Notes under the pieces: model-generated
What the model was told of the DNA's origin: nothing
Seen by the model: only the letters and a program-made list of their open reading frames with translations
Database searches by the model: none
Assembly: GCA_027575765.1 (NCBI GenBank)
Contig: JANBPT010001129.1
Coordinates: 1-13,803, forward strand
Length of the DNA stretch: 13,803 bases
Direction of reading: 5' to 3'
Source of the DNA: Tieghemiomyces parasiticus
Taxonomy: Eukaryota > Kickxellomycota > Dimargaritomycetes > Dimargaritales > Dimargaritaceae
Position numbers and translations under genes: made by a program
Part shown: piece by piece, positions 1 through 5,845 of the stretch
Numbering within the stretch: position 1 is the stretch's first letter
Layout of the letters: every line of letters starts with the position of its first letter

Positions 1-344
1 GCCACGGGCGCCACAGGGGTATTATTTGCATGCCCAATGTGGAGAAAATCCTTGATGCGCTGCCACCAGGTGACCGGTGGGGTGCTGGATGGTTCGGCAG
101 CCTTACTCTCCAGGGTAACATCATCGAGGTTGGTTGCGGAATAGCGGTTGGGCTCGGCTAATGGAGAAGTAAGCGAGAATCCCGAGCTGTACACATCTGC
201 GTCTTCGTAGCTGCCTTCGTTTGCGATTGGGGCAACAGGGTTGCTTGTCAGTTGGAGGTCGTACGCAGGGTGGAGGGCAGCCGGTTGGACGTAGGTCAAG
301 GCCGCCGTGGCAGCCAGGATGGCGAAGTAGGTACTGACTTTCAT
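1..344 (-). CDS. Small secreted protein of unknown family (N-terminal part; runs off left edge)
   Basis: The reading frame starts at the ATG at 344-342 and stays open for 114 complete codons to the window edge, so the C-terminus is missing. An in-frame TGA lies four codons upstream, which makes this the first possible start. The N-terminus looks like a classical signal peptide: MK, then a hydrophobic stretch (about residues 6-19), then a short polar/Ala segment with likely cleavage near residues 19-24. The mature part is acidic and rich in Ser, Pro, Ala and Tyr, with no cysteines in the visible portion. Near residues 92-103 there is a Trp-Trp-Gln-Arg-Ile-Lys amphipathic segment. I do not recognise a family. 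It is probably secreted or wall-associated, and an effector-like role is only speculation. A TATA box about 110 bp upstream and a CT-rich leader fit an expressed gene. Confidence 0.75.
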   Translation of the reverse strand, partial: MKVSTYFAILAATAALTYVQPAALHPAYDLQLTSNPVAPIANEGSYEDADVYSSGFSLTSPLAEPNRYSATNLDDVTLESKAAEPSSTPPVTWWQRIKDFLHIGHANNTPVAPV

Positions 345-452
345 CGAGCACGTTCAGGGACGGGGAAGGACTGAAGAGAAGCAATAGGGAGATTGGAGGG
401 GTCGACGCGGAGATTGCCTGTTGGCAACCTAATGCCGGCGGGGGGGCCATGG

Positions 453-460
453 TATTTATA
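453..460 (-). promoter_or_regulatory. TATA box of the secreted-protein gene
   Basis: On the minus strand the sequence reads TATAAATA, a perfect TATA-box match, about 110 bp upstream of the ATG at 344. The stretch between is pyrimidine-rich on the sense strand, as expected of a fungal leader. The match and spacing are seen; the function is inferred. Confidence 0.6.
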
Positions 461-1294
461 TGGCAGACGGTAGGCACACCAGCGGCTATGGACGGTCAAA
501 GGGAGATGTGATTGAAAACCCCTTTAACTACCGCGCCCCCTTCCTGGTCGACCGCACTGGGATACTGATCAATCCTGGCGGTGTGGGACCGCGACCCGGG
601 CACGGCGGGGCCGCGCCTCCCTTTTCACCCGGGTGCTTTCGGTCCTATCTAATCTACGCCTGAGCGTTGTCCTGGAAGATGATCACGTACGGCCGGGCGT
701 TCTTGACACCCGGGCGACACCAGAACCCCTCCCTCAACCCACTCGTTCGTCCCATGGTCGGTGCCGCTCTTTGGCCTGTCCAGTTGACCTATCGAGGCGT
801 AGGTGTGTACGGTAATCGTCATTTTAATTAGAGCCACCCACTTCAACCGCCGCTGCGAATCTGAAGTATGCCGTCGGGTAGTGGTCGCGTGGCACCGAAA
901 AAGCGACAAAGGTTAGACGAGCGTCACAGTTCGTTACGCGCCCCGTAAAGAGGTAAAGAGCCAGGCCGCCCAGCCTCCTGCCGTGATTTTGGACTTTCAG
1001 CATTGTCCTTCAAACGGATGGTCCACAAATTAAGGTACCGATTATTTCGTTGATTCGCTTTATCCGCCGTAGCTGGCTGACCCACGAGTAGGCTTGTGTG
1101 CACCCCATTTCTGAGGTGGAACTATCGCAATGAACTGCGGCAAAGCGGACTGCCCACTCCATAACCTAAACTGAGTTGACGTTGGTAAAATAGGCAGAGG
1201 CCAACGCCGTGCCTCAAAGTATCACTACATAAGAATGACCATAACCTTACGTGTAAGCAGACCGTAGTGTACACAGGAACCACTGCTTTATTCT

Positions 1295-1346
1295 GCTGGG
1301 TATATCCAGCCCAAAAGGGAAGGCGAAACCCCCGGTGCCTTCCCTT
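1295..1346. repeat. Two adjacent inverted repeats (hairpins)
   Basis: The first hairpin has arms GCTGG (1295-1299) and CCAGC (1306-1310), extendable by one G-T pair. Four bases on, a second has a perfect 10-bp stem: AAGGGAAGGC (1315-1324) pairing with GCCTTCCCTT (1337-1346) around a 12-nt loop. They lie in a gene-free stretch and could be the terminus of an unannotated transcript or a structured RNA. No known RNA family was recognised. Confidence 0.55.
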
Positions 1347-1409
1347 CCCCTCTCGTCGGACAGGTCCCGGTGGCTAATGGAGACAGAATTTGGGGTCCCG
1401 TAGTGGTAG

Positions 1410-1419
1410 CCCGCGCGGG
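1410..1419. repeat. 10-bp perfect GC palindrome
   Basis: CCCGCGCGGG equals its own reverse complement. It lies in the gene-free spacer and could be a dimeric regulator site or chance in GC-rich DNA. No function is assigned. Confidence 0.3.
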
Positions 1420-1953
1420 TCATGTCGGCTCGTTCACCGGTCGTCCACCCTCCCGCTCTTTCGCTGACAGGCAAAGGGTAAAGTACAGTCCCCCCGTAGC
1501 CCAGAATCCGCTTTTGTATATGGGGAATAAAACAACACCAAAAAATTACATATCGGTGGATATCCCTATGGAAGGAGGGAAGGGGGGCTGGTGATGAACC
1601 AAATCGAGGCAGTACGCTGGTGGCAGGATGGCAGCTTAATGGCCAGCTTCACGCTTGTGACACCGTTATTCGCTAGATATCCCCCCTCCCTCACACTACC
1701 CACATCCATCATTGCCAAGTTCCGCTGGGTGGCCATTATTCAGTTAGGCAGCCCATGAACTGCGGTTGATTGTGCGTGCCCGGTATCCTCGGCAGCAGAC
1801 GTTGCCAACTACTGGCCGTCAGGGCGGCGACTACGTAGTGAGAGTATATTAATATGTATAGCGAGAAACGGCAGAAAATAGAGGTGTCGGACGCAATGAA
1901 ACACGAGACGGACTTGTAGTCGGCGACCGGGCGACATCATCAAATAGCGCGGG

Positions 1954-1968
1954 CACACACACACACAC

Positions 1969-2009
<41 letters not shown>

Positions 2010-2030
2010 GGGAGAGAAAGAGGGGGGAGG
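1954..2030. repeat. Compound microsatellite (CA)7 then (AG)15 plus degenerate AG/G tract
   Basis: A (CA)7 run at 1954-1968 is followed at 1971-2000 by 15 uninterrupted AG units. A degenerate GGAGAG/AGGGGG tract continues to about 2030. The repeat begins 32 bp beyond the coronin stop codon. In the coronin transcript it would read as a long CU tract followed by a GU run, almost certainly within the 3' UTR. Such repeats are length-polymorphic. Confidence 0.9.
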
Positions 2031-2062
2031 AGGACTGGCTGAAAGGGCCAGACGGTTCGGCC

Positions 2063-4203
2063 TTAGATGTCCGCCTTGGTTCCGTCGCGGTCCACGTCGG
2101 GGGTGGGTTCTTCGCTGGCCTCCGCCCACTCCTCCTCACGGTCGCTTTCAGGATCATGCTTGGCCTTGGCCCGGCTGTCGCTGAGGGAGCTGGCCAGCTC
2201 CTTTTGGGCCAGCTCGAGTGATTTAAGGCGGGCCTCCATAGCCTGTAGGACACCCTGCTGGGCGGCGTAGGTGGCCTGCAGTGTCTCGTGCGCGGCCTTG
2301 AGTGCCTGCAGGTCGTCTGTCACGGCAGAACTGGCGACAGGGGCGGCAGGAGGGGTGGCAGCGGGAGGCGCAGCAGCCAGCGCAGGGGACGCGGGCGGCG
2401 GGGTTGCGGTGGTCGGGCCCGGGCGTGGGGTCGAGACGGGAGAGGGAGGCTGTGCCGCAGCAACGGTTGCCCGGGGGGTCACGGTTGCGGTGGAGGCCGG
2501 CTTGGAACGGGTGGGTGAGGCGGCCGGGACGCAAGCTGGCGGAGCAGCGGGGCGGCTCTCAGTGGCGTACTGCGGCTCGAAGGGGCGCGGGGTGAAGCTG
2601 TACTCATAGTTTTCATCGAAGGTGAGGAGGACGGGTTCGGCGGTTTGGCCCGCAAAGTACTGGTCGGCGGTGAGTGCTGGGTCGTAGCCCAGGGCCGGCG
2701 GATAAATGTCGGACTGAAACGCGTCCGAACGGCGTGGGACGGTGAACGAGACGGGCTCTACTAGCGACGCGGTAACCTTGTAGAAGCGCATGACCTCGCA
2801 GTCCGGGGTGTGTAGGCCGCGCTTAGGCATGGCAGCCATGCCGCGCTGGGGCTCGGCCGACTTGTACTCGGCCAGATAGTACATTTCGTCGTTCTCAAAC
2901 TCGTAGTAGCGGATGTTGCCGTCGCCCTTGCCCGCCAGATACAGGATACGGCAGTCCGGGTCGTAGAAAGGCATGAGAATGCCTGACGAAATGTCCACGG
3001 CCATGCTGCGCAGAGGGGACTCGAGGTTGGCCGCGTCCCACACGTAGAGTTGGCGTTCGCTAGTGCGGGAGAATCCCGTGCTGGCGATCCGGGGGGTATC
3101 CCCCAGCCAGGTGAGGCGGGCGCCCTTGATACCCTGGTGCCCGTTGGCTTCCTACGGTCCAGCGAGGCGCGGGGATGCGTGGGGAGAGAGAAAGGACAAT
3201 CAGCGATGAAGGGAGGGGGGTTAACCATGTGGTCAAGGGAGCGGAGGGATACTTTGGTCGCGCAGGGGCCGCACGGCTCACTTACCTGGACGACCTGGTT
3301 GGCACGGGCATCAAAGATGCGGATCTTCTTATCCCGGCAGTGCGTGGCCAGGAGCGTACCGTTCCAATTCCAAGCGGCGGTCTGGATACTGTCGGCGTGG
3401 CCGGTGAGCTGCTGGTGCTGAACGCCCTTCTCAATGTCCCAGAGACGCACGGTAAGGTCAGCGCTGGTGGTGGCCAGCACGTTCTGAGCGACGGGATTGA
3501 ACAGGACGTGGCCAACCTTGCTGGAAACCGGTCAAGGGCGGGAGTAATGGGTGGTGGTGGTGGTGGGAGGGGCGAACTAGTTAGCGACTGGACCAAGCTG
3601 GGATTGGGTCGGTCATCGGAGCTGCCGGACGGATAGGTCTGGGCCGACCCCAGGTACTTACCGACCGTGGCCTTTAAGGACCACCGCGGGCTTGTCGATG
3701 CTCTCCTCGAGCTCGGTCAGATCCTCTGGGATCACCCATACCATGGCCCGGGTATCCTCCGAAGCCGAGGCGATCACGCTGTCATTGAACGGCGAGAAGG
3801 CAGTGTCAAGGACGGGGCCAGCATGGCCGTTGAACAGGGGGTACTCCCCGGGAAGTTTGCCTGTGTAGTCCAGAGGCACGACGGCGAAGGCGCCGCCGCC
3901 CCCGGCACTCCAGTTGACGGCTAGGTAGCGCTGTAAGGGCGAAGGTGATAATCAATGATGCGAGACAATAGGGGCGGACAGGGTGTTAGCCGGGAGAGGG
4001 ACACCCCATGGAACGAACGGTTAGGAGGCGGGGTGGCCGGGAGGAGGAGTAGGAGGGGCGGTCTGCAGACATACCGGGTTGACGGCGACGAGGTTGGTGT
4101 CCCAGGCGCTGTTGGTGATGCGCAGGTTGTCGTAGCAGTGGTCGCGCTTGGTCGCCGTGCCAAACACGTGACGGTACTTGGACGGACGCACGAAACGGGA
4201 CAT
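2063..4203 (-). CDS. CRN1: Coronin, F-actin-binding WD40 protein (four exons, 573 aa)
   Basis: Coronins bind F-actin, bundle it and regulate Arp2/3 and cofilin at cortical actin patches. Exons are 4203-4075, 3930-3662, 3520-3286 and 3151-2063, giving 573 aa plus TAA. The N-terminus (SRFVRPSKYRHVFG, then a CYDNLRI segment) is the coronin signature, with Arg28 matching the Arg in the actin-binding patch described for mammalian coronin 1B. WD40 repeats follow at about residues 70-107, 129-166, 171-209 and 216-260. The coronin-specific extension comes next (GMAAMPKRGL, then VSFTVPRRSD and PALTADQYF, about 310-385). A Pro/Ala/Thr-rich linker covers about 397-487 and a coiled coil about 490-539, including RLKSLE (519-524), which fits the R-h-x-x-h-E trimerisation motif. 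The tail is acidic with one Trp (REEEW, Trp553). The start is fixed by the family N-terminus, and all four exons join in frame. Length and domain order are typical of fungal coronin. Confidence 0.96.
3152..3285 (-). other. Coronin intron 3 (134 bp, phase 0)
   Basis: The donor is GTAAGT at 3285 and the acceptor CCGTAG ends at 3152. A CTGAT branch-site candidate lies at 3203-3199. Splicing joins the end of the third WD repeat (NQVVQ) to EANGHQGIKGAR, which matches the coronin family order. Confidence 0.92.
3521..3661 (-). other. Coronin intron 2 (141 bp, phase 2)
   Basis: The donor is GTAAGT at 3661 and the acceptor TTTCCAG ends at 3521. A CTAAC branch-site candidate lies at 3584-3580. Splicing completes a split Arg codon and joins LKGHGR to KVGHV inside a WD repeat. 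The intron also holds a run of CCA triplets on the sense strand. Confidence 0.93.
3931..4074 (-). other. Coronin intron 1 (144 bp, phase 0)
   Basis: The donor is GTATGT at 4074 and the acceptor TTACAG ends at 3931. A CTAAC branch-site candidate lies at 3989-3985, about 55 nt before the acceptor. Removal joins the codons for VNP to RYLAV, restoring the conserved coronin N-terminal block. Confidence 0.93.
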
Positions 4204-4235
4204 GGCGGAGATGAGAGCAGGGAGAGGCGAGATGA

Positions 4236-4252
4236 GGGAGGGAGGGAGGGGG
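4236..4252 (+). other. G-quadruplex motif upstream of coronin
   Basis: Three GGGA units followed by GGGGG give four G-tracts of at least three separated by single A bases, a canonical intramolecular quadruplex pattern. It lies 33-49 bp upstream of the coronin ATG on the non-coding (template) strand, so the coronin leader itself carries the C-rich complement. The pattern is seen; any regulatory effect is inferred. Confidence 0.55.
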
Positions 4253-4598
4253 CAGATTGAGGGCCGGGCGGCGTTCAGGGAAGCTGGCAGGGTACGAGAT
4301 GATGGGATGTGGTGCACGACCGAGACCGGATACTTGAGTTGGAAGGCGGCCGCTGAGAACAAAGGCAGAGCGGCTTGGGGTCCGTGGGCCGGCGCATAAG
4401 GGCCTGGGCAACGGCTAGAGGACGGAGGGGGCTGGTGGCCGAGGCCCGTGGACCCCCCATGCACACCAACCGCAAGGTCCCTTGCAACCCACTCACCCTT
4501 CTAAGCCCATTTCGCCACAGGCCAAACAACACCGCGGCGACCCCCTCTACGGCTTGTGGGAGGGCCCACGGCGGTCTCTGCCTCCCAGCTGGCGTTTG

Positions 4599-4610
4599 CC
4601 CCCCCCCCCC
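4599..4610. repeat. C12 homopolymer
   Basis: Twelve consecutive C bases lie in the divergent promoter region. The length may be unreliable in sequencing. No coding frame crosses it. Confidence 0.8.
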
Positions 4611-4883
4611 GGTCTTCCGCTGGGACCTGTCAGGCATACCTGCTAGACTTAATTTTTTAGGGGTATTGACTCGCCCGATGGCACTCCTAGTTTAAATCCG
4701 CCAGCGCGAGCCCAATCGGGCCCAGGCAGATGCTCGCCTCGCTAACGCCAGGGCCCCCGCCAACCGCAACGGCTTGGTGCGGACGAGTCGGTTCATGTGT
4801 CCTGGACCTGCTCGTTTGATTCCGCCTTACACCCTCCCTCCTTGTTTTCCAAATCCAGCATTTTGCGCCCGCTAAGCCACACC

Positions 4884-5492
4884 ATGACCGCCCCCACCTC
4901 CCCTGCCGCTACACCCGCGACCACCGTCCCGCTGCTGGACGAGGATGGTGACCTCACCCCGGAATTCGATCGGGCCCTGGTCGAAATCTTTGGCCGCTAT
5001 GCCAAGACCAACCCCGAATCCCTCGACGAAGCCGAACTGCGGGCGTACTCTACCTTTTGCAACGGCACGCCGGTAAGTGGGTTGGGCAACCCCACCATCG
5101 TTGGCTCCATTAACCACTGCAGCCTTCCCTAGCAGGACCCAGGCCACTGAACCCTAGCCACCCTCCCAGCCGAATTTTGCTGACTCGCCTTTAATCATGT
5201 CCTTACCACGATCGGACTACCGTCACCCGCGCAGTTCTCTGACGATGACCTTGAGGATATCCTCGGTAACTTGGACAGTACGGAGGATGGTAAACGCCTG
5301 ACCGTCGCTGGGTTCGTGCAGTTGTACCACCTCCAAACCGCAGGGGGCGATGAGGAGGAGACCTGGCGGGACCTGCGCAAGCATGGTTACGACAGCCAGC
5401 TGCGGTTGGTCTCGGCTGCCGACTCCACTGAAACTAAACCCGACCCCAGCACTGATGCGGACGCTGCGCCCGCCGAGTCCTCGACGGCTTAG
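4884..5492 (+). CDS. Small EF-hand-like protein (two exons, 148 aa)
   Basis: Exons 4884-5072 and 5235-5492 join in phase 0 to give 148 aa ending in TAG. The chosen ATG has a strong context (CACACCATGA). An in-frame ATG at 4797 would add 29 residues but has a poorer context and lies in CT-rich leader-like sequence. Residues 1-20 are a Thr/Pro/Ala-rich lead. Two helix-loop-helix units follow. The first loop (about 40-52) lacks the usual acidic ligands but keeps a final Glu. The second (about 76-89) has D-x-T-x-D-G with a one-residue insertion, so calcium binding is doubtful. The segment TWRDLRKHGYDSQLRL (106-121) resembles the region after EF-hands in Miro-type GTPases. The tail (122-148) is acidic and disordered. 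There is no membrane segment or GTPase domain. The exact family is not recognised. Confidence 0.8.
5073..5234 (+). other. Intron of the EF-hand-like gene (162 bp, phase 0)
   Basis: The donor is GTAAGT at 5073 and the acceptor CGCGCAG ends at 5234. A CTGAC branch candidate lies at 5180-5184, 50 nt upstream of the acceptor. Earlier AG dinucleotides exist (for example CCCTAGCAG near 5130), but this acceptor joins the frame to the second EF-hand helix. Just after the donor, GTGGGTT and AACCCCAC can pair with one bulge. Confidence 0.85.
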
Positions 5493-5632
5493 CCACACTC
5501 CTCGGGGATCATAGCAAGCTTTCATTCGTAACCACGAATGCCAATAGCGTAAACCGCCGAAATTGCATAGTATCTGCCTCTTGCACGCCGCTGATGATCC
5601 ACTGTGCCAAATGAATGTCCTCTTTTAGTAAA

Positions 5633-5638
5633 AATAAA
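5633..5638 (+). terminator. Poly(A) signal of the EF-hand-like gene
   Basis: AATAAA lies 141 nt after the stop codon in an AT-rich stretch. A second AATAAA is at 5731-5736. Either could direct 3'-end formation; the first is closer to usual fungal 3' UTR lengths. Confidence 0.6.
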
Positions 5639-5746
5639 TATATAAGAATCCATGTACCCTCGAAAAAAGGGCAATCATATCAAAGTAATAGTAATAATAC
5701 AATCAGCCAATGCATTTATAAAAAAATATTAATAAAAAAGAACCGT

Positions 5747-5772
5747 CCTGGTCACCACCAGGTCTGCCTGGT
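5747..5772. repeat. Overlapping mutually exclusive hairpins (CCTGGT/ACCAGG/CCTGGT)
   Basis: CCTGGT (5747-5752), ACCAGG (5757-5762) and CCTGGT (5767-5772) are spaced by 4 nt each. The central arm can pair with either neighbour, giving two alternative 6-bp stems with 4-nt loops (CACC or TCTG). The element lies 74-99 bp beyond the stop codon of the large minus-strand gene, so it is probably in its 3' UTR. Confidence 0.6.
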
Positions 5773-5845
5773 AGTAATCGCCTCGTCTTGAATTATGACC
5801 CATCAAAGTCCATCTATACAACGCCATCCAGCCCCCCCCCCGTGA

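Larger units (their letters stand above)
345..2062. other. 1.7 kb intergenic region between the secreted-protein and coronin genes
   Basis: Both flanking genes are read leftwards, so this stretch holds the promoter of the secreted-protein gene (left end) and the 3' UTR and terminator of coronin (right end). All open frames here are short (at most about 134 codons), with low-complexity or unrecognisable products. I find no tRNA B-box, no snRNA, 5S or SRP signature and no transposon ends. Recognisable content is the TATA box, a 10-bp GC palindrome at 1410-1419, two adjacent hairpins at 1295-1346 and the microsatellite at 1954-2030. The roughly 1.2 kb middle part (480-1800) has no assigned function. 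Confidence 0.6.
4204..4883. promoter_or_regulatory. Divergent promoter region between coronin and the EF-hand-like gene
   Basis: This 680-bp spacer separates two genes transcribed outwards, so it must hold both promoters. No clear TATA box is seen for either gene. There is one AT-rich patch (about 4648-4660, CTTAATTTTTTAG). Pyrimidine-rich stretches lead into both start codons on their own sense strands: 4231-4252 for coronin and about 4825-4860 for the EF-hand-like gene. A C12 run lies at 4599-4610. No supported ORF is present. Confidence 0.6.
5493..5845. other. Convergent 3' region between the EF-hand-like and Bud4/anillin-like genes
   Basis: Both neighbouring genes end here. The 353-bp stretch is clearly more AT-rich than its surroundings, notably 5625-5740, as usual for fungal 3' ends. 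It contains AATAAA signals on the plus strand, a pair of overlapping hairpins near the Bud4-like stop codon, and a C10 run at 5832-5841 directly beyond that stop. No clear AATAAA is seen on the minus strand, so the poly(A) site of the large gene is not defined. No additional gene is seen. Confidence 0.7.

Noticed and set aside
121..477. 118-codon minus-strand frame overlapping the secreted-protein gene
   Set aside because: It lies in another frame and lacks any domain. The overlapping frame starting at 344 has a good signal peptide and remains open to the edge.
1285..1500. Possible RNase P, MRP, SRP or U snRNA in the hairpin region, on either strand
   Set aside because: None of the conserved blocks I know (P4 elements, Alu/S-domain motifs, U1-U6 core strings) are present in order. 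Only generic hairpins remain.
1370..1594. 74-codon plus-strand frame in the spacer
   Set aside because: It has no homology recognised, no splice-compatible extension and crosses the GC palindrome. It is probably a chance frame.
1130..1765. Shared 11-mer ATGAACTGCGG at about 1130 and 1753
   Set aside because: Repeats of this length are expected by chance in a window of this size, and the flanks do not match.
2271..2609. Plus-strand open frames opposite the coronin linker
   Set aside because: The Gly/Ala/Arg-rich products are antisense to the Pro/Ala-rich coronin linker. No start context or domain supports them.
4797..4883. In-frame upstream ATG of the EF-hand-like gene
   Set aside because: It would add 29 residues, but its context is weaker than CACACCATGA at 4884 and the added part is translated CT-rich leader sequence.
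5832..5841. C10 run near the end of the giant gene as a possible frameshift cause
   Set aside because: It lies beyond the stop codon on the sense strand, so its length does not affect the reading frame.
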